Assembly: GCA_905182865.1 (NCBI GenBank)
Contig: CAJJCY010000001.1
Coordinates: 186,001-250,000, forward strand
Length of the DNA stretch: 64,000 nt
Origin: an uncultured SAR324 cluster bacterium
GTDB lineage: Bacteria; SAR324; NAC60-12
Direction: 5' to 3'
The stretch's first letter is position 1. Each line of letters opens with the position of its first letter. The notes under the pieces are model-generated. The model did not search any database. It had not been told where the DNA came from and saw only the letters and a list, made by a program, of their open reading frames with translations. The position numbers were made by a program, and so were the translations under genes. Positions 38,300 to 48,900 of this stretch are shown piece after piece.

Positions 38300-38660
38300 T
38301 TTGTTCCTTTCTTTTAGTTGTTTTTTAGTTCTTGTTTATTAAATTACTTTGCTTTGGTAAAAATATTTTTGAATTAAATATACTATTTATTTTTGTCAGG
38401 ATAAAAACGGAATATCCTCTCATTGAAAGCACACCCCTGGATTTACGCTTGCGTGGGAATGACAACTCCCTAACAAGACAGTAGACTATGTATTTCTGAA
38501 TTACAGATTTCCCGCAAAGCTCATCTTTGAAACTACAAGAAAACTGAAATCACGAAACAAGAACCCAGTTCGAGAAAACCACAAAACTGCCATCCAGCTG
38601 GAACAAAAAACTGTCATTCGAGCGAAGCTTTTCCTGTCCCTGAAAGTACAGCACTATTGT
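38300..38660. other. 361-bp intergenic region with repeat-like sequence
   Basis: No gene is supported. The stretch 38426-38462 (CCCCTGGATTTACGCTTGCG, then GGGAATGACA) resembles a common palindromic intergenic repeat. The fumC promoter presumably lies at 38305-38400. Confidence 0.4.
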
Positions 38661-39416
38661 CTAAGCCAATACACCACCGTCCACTGTGAATGTGCTGCCT
38701 GTAACGTATGAAGCTGCGTCAGAAACCAGAAAAAGCACCATTCCAGACATCTCACTCGGCTGGGCAATTCTGCCCAGTGGAATTTGCGGTAAAACAGTTT
38801 TCATCAGCTCTTCATTTTGTGTGACTGCAGAGGCAAATTTTGTGTCAGTGAGACCGGGAAGTAACGCATTCACACGAATATTGTCACCCCCAAGTTCTTT
38901 GGCAAAGGCTTGTGTCATTGAAATTAGGCCTGCTTTTGTAATTGAATAAATGCTTTGCTGATGCATCGGAATACGACCGTTTATCGAAGAAACATTTACG
39001 ATTGATCCACCTCCGTTTTTCTGCATTAGTTTTGCCGCATGCTGGGACATGAAATATGGTCCCTTCAAGTTCACATCCAGAGTTTTATCCCATGCCGCTT
39101 CATCTGCATCCAGGACCGAACCGTAGAAAGGATTGGTTGCCGCATTGTTGATCAAAATGTCGATCTGACCGAAGGCGTCTATGGTCGATTTCACCATTGC
39201 AGGATCACCATTGTGGCAAACCATGCTGGAAGCATGATTGCCAGACTTTAGAATTGATGTTTCAACTTCTTTTAAATTTTCTGCCCTGCGGCTGGTCAGA
39301 ATGACATTGGCCCCAAACTCAGCTAGAATTTGTGCTATGGCTGCCCCAATTCCCCGGCTTGCACCTGAAACTAAGGCAACTTTTTCAGTCAAGTTAAATA
39401 ATGGTGGAATTTCCAT
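38661..39416 (-). CDS. Short-chain dehydrogenase/reductase (SDR) family oxidoreductase
   Basis: The 251-residue protein is a classical SDR: VSGASRGIGAAIA (cofactor loop), a NNAAT motif, catalytic Ser in NVSSINGR, YSITKAG (catalytic Tyr and Lys), LPGLTDT and a C-terminal SYVTGSTFTVDGG. After the first strand the sequence ILTSRR suggests NADP(H). Likely substrates are sugars, acyl or keto compounds, not determinable here. An AAGGAG-like sequence (rc of GCTCCTTT) sits upstream of ATG 39416. Confidence 0.88.
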   Translation of the reverse strand: MEIPPLFNLTEKVALVSGASRGIGAAIAQILAEFGANVILTSRRAENLKEVETSILKSGNHASSMVCHNGDPAMVKSTIDAFGQIDILINNAATNPFYGSVLDADEAAWDKTLDVNLKGPYFMSQHAAKLMQKNGGGSIVNVSSINGRIPMHQQSIYSITKAGLISMTQAFAKELGGDNIRVNALLPGLTDTKFASAVTQNEELMKTVLPQIPLGRIAQPSEMSGMVLFLVSDAASYVTGSTFTVDGGVLA

Positions 39417-39837
39417 ACATGCTCCTTTATTTATGTGAATTTCATACTATCGTTTGTCAACTGAAGACGCAATGCGGTTTTGAAAGAGACAGTAGTCCTC
39501 GAAAGCAAGAGATTTAAGTATTATTACTAGAAAGTTATTTTTGACAGTCTCAAAAAAAGTCTGGAATCTAATCTGTCATTTTGACCTTAGGGAGGAATCT
39601 TAATGATATTAGTGCGGGTTTCTTATACAAGATTTTTCGTATCGATCGAAATGACACAGTTACAGGACTTTTTACTACGGCATCATTCATATAAAGACAG
39701 TTATGAAAAGCATTAGTTTTTGATTATGATTGCATAGATTTTGCGTTGTCACATTGGCTCATCTCGTATAAGCTATAGAAGGAAAGTTTTGACTGATATG
39801 ATCAAAATTACATAATTCTTCTTCAGAATTAAATAAA
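39417..39837. repeat. 421-bp intergenic region with an inverted repeat element
   Basis: Left arm at about 39573-39601 (TGTCATTTTGACCTTAGGG) and right arm at about 39615-39660 (TCGTATCGATCGAAATGACA) are related in inverted orientation, forming a potential hairpin element. The right half closely resembles 43634-43706, including ATGATATTAGT...ATGACACAGTT.AGGACTTTTT. I see no gene here. Confidence 0.55.
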
Positions 39838-40062
39838 ATGGGAAACTGGATCGCTTTAACTATTCTATCGCTCGTGGCAATGATTGTCTTTCGAAGGAAG
39901 AGACCTTTGGAGGAGAAACTAGAACCTCCGTCAAATTTTACAATGTTTTTTCATCCCATACAGGGAGAGGGTGATTTGTTTATAGGTGGTATTCTTGTAA
40001 TATATTTTTCTTCAAGAATGTTCCTGGCACTATCTCAAACCATAAGGTCTTTAGTTTTTTAG
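39838..40062 (+). CDS. Small hypothetical membrane protein (74 aa)
   Basis: The protein has an N-terminal helix (MGNWIALTILSLVAMIVF), a basic stretch RRKRP and a second hydrophobic segment (GGILVIYFSSRMFLALS). No family is recognised. It precedes another small membrane protein on the same strand. Confidence 0.4.
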   Translation: MGNWIALTILSLVAMIVFRRKRPLEEKLEPPSNFTMFFHPIQGEGDLFIGGILVIYFSSRMFLALSQTIRSLVF

Positions 40063-40131
40063 CTTAGACAACCGACGAAAATAACGATCTGCAATTACTG
40101 TCAGTTGTGCTGATAATTCTATTTTAACAAA

Positions 40132-40377
40132 ATGATGCGACATTTGCTGGTTTTTGTGTTGACTATTTTTCAGGATAAATATGTCAGAACAGGCGCTTTT
40201 TTGGGCCTGCTGGCAGGATTTTGGAGCACAGAAATTATAGGTGGGGAGCAGACTACAAATGCTCTAATATACGGTTTCATCGGCTGGGGCATTGGAGTTT
40301 ATCTGGGCCATAATCGTTCCGAAAATTCGCATTTTTCAAAAAAAAAGAAATTCAAAGTCTTTCAGGGTGGACGTTAG
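40132..40377 (+). CDS. Small hypothetical membrane protein (81 aa)
   Basis: There are two hydrophobic segments (residues about 4-14 and 20-58, with GLLAGFWSTE and ALIYGFIGWGIGVYLG) and a Lys-rich tail. It starts 69 bp after the preceding small gene. No function is recognised; it could form a two-gene membrane unit with 39838-40062. Confidence 0.45.
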   Translation: MMRHLLVFVLTIFQDKYVRTGAFLGLLAGFWSTEIIGGEQTTNALIYGFIGWGIGVYLGHNRSENSHFSKKKKFKVFQGGR

Positions 40378-40482
40378 TTTTTGTGGTTTGCAAGAACTCA
40401 CTATTAAGAGCGGTTTCTCTTTAATTTTTCGGTTCGCACAGACTGCGATGCTTTCTCTCTTTGTTTGTTTAAATTTTTTGTC

Positions 40483-40933
40483 ATGGTCAAAACCAAGTTC
40501 AACAAAACTTTTTTCGGTACAGAACTTCCCATAATTCAGGCTCTAATGGCCGGAGTACAAGAAAGCACTTTCACTTGGTGCCTCTGCAGTCCAGATCGGC
40601 ACAGCATATCTGCTCTGTACTGAAACAAAAACCAGTCAAATTTAACGGGCATCTATAAAAAGTAAAAAAACCAGCAAGACTGTCATCACAAATTATTTTT
40701 AGTGCCGGACCCCGGACCGTGGAATTGAAAACAGAAGCATCTTATAAATTGGTCCAATCAATGCCGATACACCCGAATTTCCGCTTGCTGCAGCCGTAAT
40801 TTATGTTTTACGTACAAAAGCTGAAGCAGTTAGAATTGACGATTTTACACCACTTTGGTGTGGGGAAAATATCAGCGACTACAGTGAAATTCCTTCTGCA
40901 GAATTAACACGGTTGCTGCTAACTGAACTTTAA
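40483..40933 (+). pseudogene. Nitronate monooxygenase remnant with internal deletion and three in-frame stops
   Basis: The N-terminus from ATG 40483 reads VKTKFNKTFFGTELPIIQA, a nitronate monooxygenase start (PIIQAPMAG). At about 40561 it jumps to the C-terminal part: KKALSLGASAVQIGTAYLLC, later TPDRGIENRS, FPLAAAVIYVLRTKAEA, FTPLWCGEN and AELTRLLLTEL. That part contains TAA, TAG and TAA stops in frame. Most of the FMN barrel is missing, so this is a true pseudogene. Its stop lies 18 bp before msrAB. Confidence 0.8.
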
Positions 40934-40951
40934 AGTATTTATAGGAACAGT

Positions 40952-42008
40952 ATGAGTAAATTATTTATTATTATCTTATTTATTATTTACCAACAGTATT
41001 CAGTATTCTGCAGGAAAACATCTTGAAAAAGCCATCTTTGCAGGAGGTTGTTTCTGGTGTATGGAAGAAGAAATTGAAAAAATTTCAGGAATAAAAGATG
41101 TTATTTCAGGTTATATCGGTGGAACCACTAAAAATCCAAGCTATCAAAATTATGGAAGAGCTGGTCATATTGAAGCAGTGTTGATCCCTTTTGACCCGTC
41201 TGTTATTTCTTATGCAGAACTGCTGGAAATATTTTGGATCAATATTGATCCAACTGATGAAAATGGACAATTTTGTGACAGAGGCCATGAGTATTCAACG
41301 GCAGTTTTTTATCTTTCTACAGAACAAGAACGATTGGCGGAAGAATCAAAATCTTTGCTTGAAAAATCCGGTATTTTGAAAGAGTCCGTTAAAACGCCGA
41401 TTATTATGGCCGGTGAATTTTATCATGCAGAGGATTACCATCAGAATTACTACATAAAGAGTAAACTAAAATATTTTTATTACCGTTTCAGATGTGGACG
41501 AGATCAACGGCTTAAAGAATTATGGGGAGAAAAAATAAACGAGGTTAAAGTATTCAATAAAACATCCAATTTTCAAAAACCGGATTTGGAAGAACTAAAA
41601 GAAATACTGACTCCTTTACAGTTTGAAGTTACGCAAAACGATTCGACAGAACCGCCTTTCAGAAATATATACTGGAATAACAAGAGAGAAGGTATTTATG
41701 TTGATGTAGTTTCAGGCGAACCTCTGTTCAGTTCAATAGATAAATACAAATCTGGCACCGGCTGGCCCAGTTTTACAAGACCTATTGAAGGAGCAAGTTT
41801 AATCCAAAAAGAAGATAATAGCTGGTTCTCTGTAAGGACTGAACTCAGAAGCAAGAAAGCAGATTCTCATCTGGGACACTTGTTTAATGACGGCCCAAAA
41901 CCTGACGGATTACGTTATTGCATCAACTCTGCGGCACTTCGCTTTGTTGCAAAAAATGACCTGGAAAAAGAGGGCTATCATACTTATTTGAACTTATTTC
42001 AAAATTAA
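40952..42008 (+). CDS. msrAB: Fused peptide methionine sulfoxide reductase MsrA-MsrB, exported, frameshift in signal peptide
   Basis: ATG 40952 opens a signal-like [12 protein letters not shown], but the mature protein runs in another frame ([20 protein letters not shown]) with no start codon until Met in GCFWCME, after the catalytic Cys. A one-base shift near 40980 therefore seems to split the signal peptide. MsrA motifs are GCFWC, GYIGGTT, YHQNYY; MsrB motifs are [26 protein letters not shown] and the C-terminal [12 protein letters not shown] with its catalytic Cys. The enzyme would repair oxidised methionine in envelope proteins. The shift may be a sequencing error. Confidence 0.85.
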
Positions 42009-42163
42009 CGATCAGGTCAAAAACAATCTATGTACTATCATTCCTGGATTCCCGAGAAATCGGAAATCCAGAGAAATAACCTTACACATGAAAATTTCCA
42101 AACTTTCACAAAATCTTTCTCTGGAAAACAAATCTTTCCTTTTTAGTCTTCATTTTTTTAATT

Positions 42164-43555
42164 TTATTGTCTAATTTCTTGAATAACAGAGCGGTATTTT
42201 AGTTCAATTTCTTCGTGCCGAATGTGTTGTCCATCCGCAACCATTTGCCTTCCTGCGGACCAGACTTCACGTACAAGAGAATCGTCTCCGGAAAAAATCC
42301 AGCGATCCAAAATTTCATCCTCCGTACAGCCGTTCAATGTCAAGGCTTCGGCATCAAGCGTCAGCAAATCAGCCCAGTTTCCGGGAACAATACTTCCGGA
42401 TTTACGGGCCAGAGCTTGAGCGCCTCCGGTCAGAGAATCATCGTAAAGTGCCCTGCCGACAGATCCGATTTTGCTTGTCATCACGTTACGCTCTTTGCGG
42501 ACGAGACGCTGACTGTATTCCAGCAACCGTAATTCTTCAGTCAAGGAAATTCGCACATTCGAATCGGAGCCGATGCCGTATTTCCCTCCGGACAAAAGCA
42601 ATTCGGTTCCATCGAAAACACCGTCACCGAGATTTGCTTCTGTGATTGGACAAAGTCCAACAACCGCTCCGGATTTTGCAAGATTTTGTGTTTCCTCCTG
42701 GGTCATGTGTGTTGCATGAATCAAACACCAGCGTGAATCAACCGCAATATTGTTGAGTAACCATTCCACCGGACGTGCGTCGAAATGTGTTTGAATTTCC
42801 TCAACTTCTTTAAGCTGTTCTGCAATGTGAATATGAACCGTGTCGGATGATCTTGCCTCAACAATTTCCTTCAAGAATTCTGGAGACACCGCCCTTAACG
42901 AATGCGGCGCCATGCCGAGAAAGTAATCTTTCGGAGCATTCCGGAGCGAGTCTTGAGTCTGATCCAGAATCCGTAAATATTGTTCCAACTCGTTGCCAAA
43001 ACGAAGCTGCCCTTCAGCAAGTTTTTTACCGTTTAAACCACCCTGCATGTAAAAAACCGGCAAATGCGTTAATCCGATTCCCGTTTTCTGTGCGGCGTTG
43101 ATAATACGACACGAAGTTTCCGCAATGTTTTCGTAATGCTGTCCGCCGCTCTGATGGTGGACATAATGGAATTCACCGACTGAGGCATAACCGCACTCCA
43201 GCATTTCCATAAAAACAAGAGCCGAAATCGCCTCCATTCGTTCCGGAGTCAGGCGTTCCAGAAAACTGTACATCAACTCACGCCAACTCCAAAAGCTGTC
43301 CCGCTTTTCCAAACGTTTTTCTGTTAGTCCGGACATTGCCCGTTGGAACGAGTGGCTGTGCAGATTGGACATAGCCGGAAGAAGAATTCGTTTACGTAAA
43401 TTTTGATCGTCAGGATTAGGTTCAACTCCGGATTCTACATTCCCAATACGTCCAGTTTGATCCAATGTCACCCGCACATTTTTAGCCCAACCTTCCGGAA
43501 TGAGGGCAAGTTCCGCAAAAAATTTCATCCGCTTTCCATTATTTTGTATTGACAT
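42164..43555 (-). CDS. hutF: Formimidoylglutamate deiminase
   Basis: This 463-residue amidohydrolase-superfamily protein matches HutF: NLHSHSFQRAMSGLTE (metal His), VGEFHYVHH, GMAPHSLRAVS, HIHIAEQ, LIHATHMT and GSDSNVRISLTEELRLLEYSQRL. HutF turns N-formimino-L-glutamate into N-formyl-L-glutamate in the HutF-HutG branch of histidine degradation. No other intact hut gene is in the window, but a urocanase remnant lies at 45766-45870 on the opposite strand. Confidence 0.92.
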   Translation of the reverse strand: MSIQNNGKRMKFFAELALIPEGWAKNVRVTLDQTGRIGNVESGVEPNPDDQNLRKRILLPAMSNLHSHSFQRAMSGLTEKRLEKRDSFWSWRELMYSFLERLTPERMEAISALVFMEMLECGYASVGEFHYVHHQSGGQHYENIAETSCRIINAAQKTGIGLTHLPVFYMQGGLNGKKLAEGQLRFGNELEQYLRILDQTQDSLRNAPKDYFLGMAPHSLRAVSPEFLKEIVEARSSDTVHIHIAEQLKEVEEIQTHFDARPVEWLLNNIAVDSRWCLIHATHMTQEETQNLAKSGAVVGLCPITEANLGDGVFDGTELLLSGGKYGIGSDSNVRISLTEELRLLEYSQRLVRKERNVMTSKIGSVGRALYDDSLTGGAQALARKSGSIVPGNWADLLTLDAEALTLNGCTEDEILDRWIFSGDDSLVREVWSAGRQMVADGQHIRHEEIELKYRSVIQEIRQ

Positions 43556-43756
43556 ATTAACTGTATGAGCATAATTAAAAGTAGGAAAAAATTAAACCCA
43601 TAAAAAATGGTTTCGAAAAAAGACTGAAATATTTATGATATTAGTCTGCTAGTTTATACTAAATTTCTCATTTCGTTCGAAAATGACACAGTTTTAGGAC
43701 TTTTTCCGTGCCATTTACCTTTATTTTAATTTTAGCATCTTAGCCTCATTTACCCC
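43556..43756. repeat. Dispersed repeat copy upstream of hutF and the antiporter gene
   Basis: The segment 43634-43706 (ATGATATTAGTCTGCTAG, then TTTCGTTCGAAAATGACACAGTTTTAGGACTTTTT) closely matches 39602-39675. It lies in the divergent promoter region of hutF and the Kef-type gene. Confidence 0.55.
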
Positions 43757-45733
43757 ATGGGTATTGCCACAGATCTCATTCTGCTTGTTGTTACAGCGTT
43801 TTTCAGCGGACTCCTTATGCAGAGACTGGGACAGCCGTTGATTTTGGGATACATTCTAACCGGCATTGCGTTTGGTCCATACACCGGCGGATTCGCGCTG
43901 ACCAGCGTACACGAAATTGAACTACTTGCGGAAATCGGAGTTGCACTTTTGCTGTTCGCACTTGGTTTGGAGTTTTCTCTCAAAGACCTCAAACCTGTTA
44001 AAAAGATCGCGCTGATCGGAACGCCGATTCAAATTATACTGACTATTGGAATGGGTTACGGCATTGGGCAGTTGATGGGTTGGGATGCTAAGTCCTCCCT
44101 TTGGCTCGGCGCGCTGGTTTCTCTGTCAAGCACAATGGTCCTGCTAAAAACTTTGATGAATCAAGGCTGGCTGGGAACGCTTTCCAGCAAGGTCATGGTG
44201 GGAATGTTGATCGTACAGGATTTAGCGGTTGTTCCCCTTATCGTGTTGCTCCCGATGTTGAACGATCCCTCACTGGGTTGGATTTCATTGGAAATCGCAA
44301 TTCTGAAAACAGTTGTTTTTTTGGCGGGAATGATTTTGTTCGGGACACGTTTGCTGCCCTTTATCATGCGCTACATCGCCCATTTAGGGTCACGCGAATT
44401 ATTTTTGCTCGCTATCACCGCGATTGGTTTGGGCGTGGGATATTTGACGTATCTGGTGGGACTTTCCTTTGCTTTTGGAGCATTTGTCGCCGGAATGGTT
44501 TTGAGCGAATCCGATTATGGACATCAGGCATTGAGTGACATTATTCCGGTTCGGGATCTTTTTGGTTTATTATTTTTCGCATCAGTAGGGATGCTTCTCA
44601 ATCCAGAATTTTTGCTGGATCACTGGAAACAGGTTCTCATGCTTGTTTTGATAGTCAGTCTTGGTAAAGGCATTATTTTCGCGTTGCTGGCCCGGATTTT
44701 CAAATACGGGAATGTGGTGCCCTTAGCTGTTGGTTTGGGGCTCTTTCAGGTGGGAGAGTTTTCGTTTGTGCTGGCACAGGTTGGGGTCTCCACAAACTCA
44801 ATCAGCCATGAAGTCTATTCACTGGTTTTGACCACAGCGATAATAACGATGTTTCTAACACCAATTATTTCCGGGCAAACCGCGAAGCTGTATGCGCTCA
44901 GTAAACGCTGGTTCCAGCATGAGCCGTTAGACACCATCAATTATCCTAAATCCGGATTACGAAATCATGTGATCATAGTGGGAGGCGGTCGAGTTGGTTT
45001 TCGGATTGCCCAGGTTCTGAAACGCCTCAGCGTTCCCATGTTAATTATTGAATTGGATCAACTTCGGGTTGAAAGGGCAAAACATGCTGATATTCCAGTT
45101 ATTTATGGGGATGCTAGTCACGAAGTGGTTTTAGAGGCGGCAGAGACTCCTTCGGCGCGGCTGTTAATCATTACTTCTCCGGAAGTCGTGATTGCGCAGG
45201 CAATAGTCGAAAATGCGCGAAAAGTGAATTCTGAAATTAAGGTGGTGGCTCGTGCACCGGGCGTTGAGTTTTTGGAAGAATTCAAAAAGCTCAATATTTC
45301 TGAGGTTGTGATTCCAGAATTTGAGGCTGGACTTGAAATGGCACGCAAGGCCCTGGTGCATTTACATATTCCTGCCGCCAAAATCCAGCATTACACTGAA
45401 TCCTTGCGGCAGGATTTGTTTGCCTCTTTTTTCAGTGAAAATGAAGAGGATGAAATCCTGGAACAGCTCCAGTGGGCAGAAAACCAGTTTGACATGCAGT
45501 GGATGTTGATTAAACCAGGAAGCGTACTGGTTGGTAAAACGATTGGAGAGTCTGAAATTAGGACAATAACAGCTTCCTCAGTCGTTGGTGTCATTCGGGA
45601 TGATGTCTTGGAACCAAACCCGGATGCAAATTTTCGCTTTCAGGCTAATGACCGCGCCGCAATCATTGGAACAGACAGTTCACGTGAAACTTTTTTCCAG
45701 CTGACTCGACCAATTTCAACAAATGAACATTGA
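43757..45733 (+). CDS. Kef-type (CPA2) monovalent cation:proton antiporter with TrkA domains
   Basis: The 658-residue protein has about 12 membrane helices with the CPA2 hallmarks [46 protein letters not shown] and [15 protein letters not shown] TrkA-N Rossmann domain follows ([27 protein letters not shown]), then a linker helix and a TrkA-C domain near the end. The overall layout is nearest YbaL/KefB. It would exchange K+ or Na+ for H+ across the inner membrane under nucleotide control. Confidence 0.92.
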   Translation: MGIATDLILLVVTAFFSGLLMQRLGQPLILGYILTGIAFGPYTGGFALTSVHEIELLAEIGVALLLFALGLEFSLKDLKPVKKIALIGTPIQIILTIGMGYGIGQLMGWDAKSSLWLGALVSLSSTMVLLKTLMNQGWLGTLSSKVMVGMLIVQDLAVVPLIVLLPMLNDPSLGWISLEIAILKTVVFLAGMILFGTRLLPFIMRYIAHLGSRELFLLAITAIGLGVGYLTYLVGLSFAFGAFVAGMVLSESDYGHQALSDIIPVRDLFGLLFFASVGMLLNPEFLLDHWKQVLMLVLIVSLGKGIIFALLARIFKYGNVVPLAVGLGLFQVGEFSFVLAQVGVSTNSISHEVYSLVLTTAIITMFLTPIISGQTAKLYALSKRWFQHEPLDTINYPKSGLRNHVIIVGGGRVGFRIAQVLKRLSVPMLIIELDQLRVERAKHADIPVIYGDASHEVVLEAAETPSARLLIITSPEVVIAQAIVENARKVNSEIKVVARAPGVEFLEEFKKLNISEVVIPEFEAGLEMARKALVHLHIPAAKIQHYTESLRQDLFASFFSENEEDEILEQLQWAENQFDMQWMLIKPGSVLVGKTIGESEIRTITASSVVGVIRDDVLEPNPDANFRFQANDRAAIIGTDSSRETFFQLTRPISTNEH

Positions 45734-45765
45734 ACTTCGAATCAGTAGTTTATAGTTTAAAGTAT

Positions 45766-45870
45766 AATCCCGCAACCAGTGTGATGCGTCACGCTGACGC
45801 CGGATACGTGATTGCTAGTAAATTCGCACTGGAAAAAGGCTTGAATCTTCCTGGAATATTGGCAAAATAA
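45766..45870 (+). pseudogene. hutU: 3'-terminal remnant of urocanate hydratase
   Basis: Just after the antiporter stop, the frame reads [20 protein letters not shown] and ends [12 protein letters not shown] before TAA 45868. The [17 protein letters not shown]...LP block is the well-conserved C-terminal end of urocanase in memory. No upstream urocanase sequence is present. The remnant may be a relic of a former hut locus, consistent with the nearby hutF. Confidence 0.55.
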
Positions 45871-45872
45871 AT

Positions 45873-45900
45873 CAAAAAAAAGCGGATTTCCCAGACCGCT
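45873..45900 (-). terminator. Rho-independent terminator for the recB-like gene
   Basis: On the minus strand AGCGG and CCGCT form a five-base stem around a ten-base loop, directly followed by a run of eight T. It lies about 43 bp beyond the stop of the 45943-50001 gene. Confidence 0.65.
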
Positions 45901-45942
45901 CATATGTGGTAAAACATGTCAATAATACGTTTTGTCTCTGGA

Positions 45943-48900
45943 TTAATAATTTTCCAAACGCAGCCTGTTTTCGTATTCATTCAAATTCTGCCAGCTTGGA
46001 CGCTTGAAGTAAACACCCTTGTGCTGGGGCATTCCTCGTAAAAAGATGTAGAGTACGCCGCCAAATTTTTCGTTATATTTTTCTTCACTATCGAGTTTGA
46101 ACCAGTAGGACGTTGCAAGAGTGTAAATCTGCAGTTGCAGTTCATAGTGCTGCTTGACCTCTTGTTCCAATGTTTCCACATGGTAATCTGATAGCAGATT
46201 ACTTTTCCAGTCCAGCAAATAAATCAGTCCTTTGTGTTCAAATAAAAAGTCGATTGAACCTCGCAAAAATCCTTTTTCAACTTTCCAGCCGTCTACTTTT
46301 GGATCGATTCCCCAGTTGTAGTTTTGTGCCTCCCGGACCTTGTCCATTTTACCTTTTACCTTGAAAGGAATTGGAAAATAAAAGTCAGTTTCTCTTATAA
46401 AACGTTCACTGTCAGCCAATTCCAAAGAATCATTTGATTCTCCCAATTTCACCGGCACTCTCAAAGTATTCCAGATTATTTCTGCAACTCGAGGCAATGT
46501 TTCAACAAAATATCCATAACGCTCCCTAAACGAATCAAGCAGACGATATACGCTAGGATGAGCAAGCCATTCCTGGTGAGAATTACTTATTTGAATTGTG
46601 TTAAAATCCACAAGTTCCAGTAATTCATGCAACATATTTCCTGTTTGAATTCCCCCCGGAAGCGGATCTTTATTAGTTTCTGATTGGAACGCATCTACTC
46701 TTTCTGTGGTAACCTGGTGCAGTTCTGCAGTCGAAGACAATCCAATTTCGTTGGTTTCATCATTTTCCCGGCGAATTCCCAAATCACTTTCTGTACGTAT
46801 TTCTACAGGCGTAGCATCTACCAAAGCAGACTCCATTTCCATGTCCTGCAGTGCTTCCTTTTTTCTATTCATCCTGCTGAAGGAACTTAAAACAAAGCCC
46901 CTTTTTTTATAGCGTAGTTGATTGAATAATTTACTTGGTTCAATTGAATCATCCAAAATAATTGGGTTCACAGGAAGATGAGTCGGTTTCCACTTACGCA
47001 ACATTTCCTGTTCAATTTTATTTACGGTTTCTTGTTTGTACAAAGCAGAGGTACCGACAATACTGCTGCTGAAAGTAGAATTGTCAACAGCAGCAGATAA
47101 TTGTTCTTTAATGGTTGATAATTGATCGTTAATGAATGAATAACTGTCACTGACTTTGCATACAAGATTTCCTGAATTTCCCGTTAAATATCCTGCAAAT
47201 GGCAAATAGAGACGTCCGCAGGCACGAGTCATAGCAACATAAAGCAGACGTTGCTGTTCTGCTTCCGCCTGCCACTGATGTTCAGCTGGAACATTTGAAC
47301 TGAGCAAATCTATGACAGGTTCTTCAGTTGAATCATGATAAAAATTCATCGTGTCTTTTTTGTTTCCGGTCAGTCCTCCAAATAAAAATACGACTGGAAA
47401 TTCAAGGCCTTTTGCGGCATGCATTGTCATTAGCTGAACTGCATTTCGTTCACTTTCAAGTCGCAGCAAATTTTCATTTTCACCCGGATCTTCTTTTCCT
47501 TCAATAAAACGCCGCAGCAACTGAATCAATTCAAACAAATCAAGGTGCCGCTCCAGGACCTGCTTGTTCAGTACCTCAAACAAATGCACGTAATTCGTTA
47601 CACTTCTCTCATCTCCACTCAGTAGCAATTCACGCTCGATCAATTTTGTCTGCAGCAGAACATCGTCAAAAAGCCTTCTAAACTTCCGGGCCTCTGCTAA
47701 CGACTTCCATTCCTGAAGCTGATGTAAAAATTCTGAATCCCATGTAGGTGCTTGTCCAAGATCCTGAATTTTTGCTCCAAAAAAGCGAGTCAGCCAAACT
47801 TTAGCTGTACGTGAATGATCTGCAGGATGGGCAACTGCTTCCAGCAAATCAAGGATTTCCTGAGCTTCACGTCCAGCAAATAAACCTTTTTGTTTGTAAA
47901 ACGCAAAGTCAATTCCGTTTTTGCGTAGAGCTTTTCCCAGTATTTCACCTTCCTTACTTTTGCGGAAAAGGACACAAATATCCTGCTCACGTAAAGATCG
48001 TTCTGCTTCTTCATTCTTCCAGACCGGTCGGTCAGTTTTGGTAAATCCGATTCGTAAAAGACATTTAATTTCAAGCGCAATTGCTTCTGCAAATCGACGA
48101 GTAGCATTTTCTGCCTGATCGTCCAGAAATAAACTCAAGATCACACTTTGATCAGATTCACTCAAATTGAAATCCAGCACAGGTTTAACTGCTTTCAAAA
48201 AAGCTTCTTTGCCAAAAAACTTTTTACCGCTCAAAGAATCGAATGCAGCCAATATTTTCAAAGAAACTTTAGGATTTACTGCCTTTCTCTGGTCAGCTAT
48301 TTTTTTTCCAGAAACTGTAAATTGAGGTAACAGTTCCAGCAAATGAATGGCGTTGCGATCAGGTGTTAGATCTTTCAGTTCAAGTTCCGGTTTACCGCAA
48401 CCGACCTGCTGGAAAAATATTCCGCGCTCTTCAGGGAACCATCGTTCTTCGCTGAAAATCTGATTCAAACCGCAGAGTAGTCTTTCTGAAGAGCGGTAAT
48501 TTTTTTTAAGTGTAAACGGTGGGCGTCCTGTTTTTCCCTCAATCGTTTTTCGTGCCTGCAGATATGTGAAAATATCTGCACCACGGAATGAGTAAATAGC
48601 CTGTTTTGGATCACCAATTACGATTAATCGATGTTCTGTACTTTCAAGGAATAAATGCCGGAATATTGACCATTGCCGACGATCGGTGTCCTGAAATTCA
48701 TCAACAACTGCACAGGCATATTTTTTTCGAACTGCCCGGGTGAGTGGTGTTGCAGCGGAGCTTTTGATGTCCGGAGGAACAACCTGGTCTTCAACCAAAC
48801 GGAGCAGGTCGTCAAAATCAAATTTTCCCTGCTCCAGTTTGTTTTGTTCAAGTTCACGGCACACATCCTCAAGAACCTGCTGTGTCAACCAAGCTTTTAA

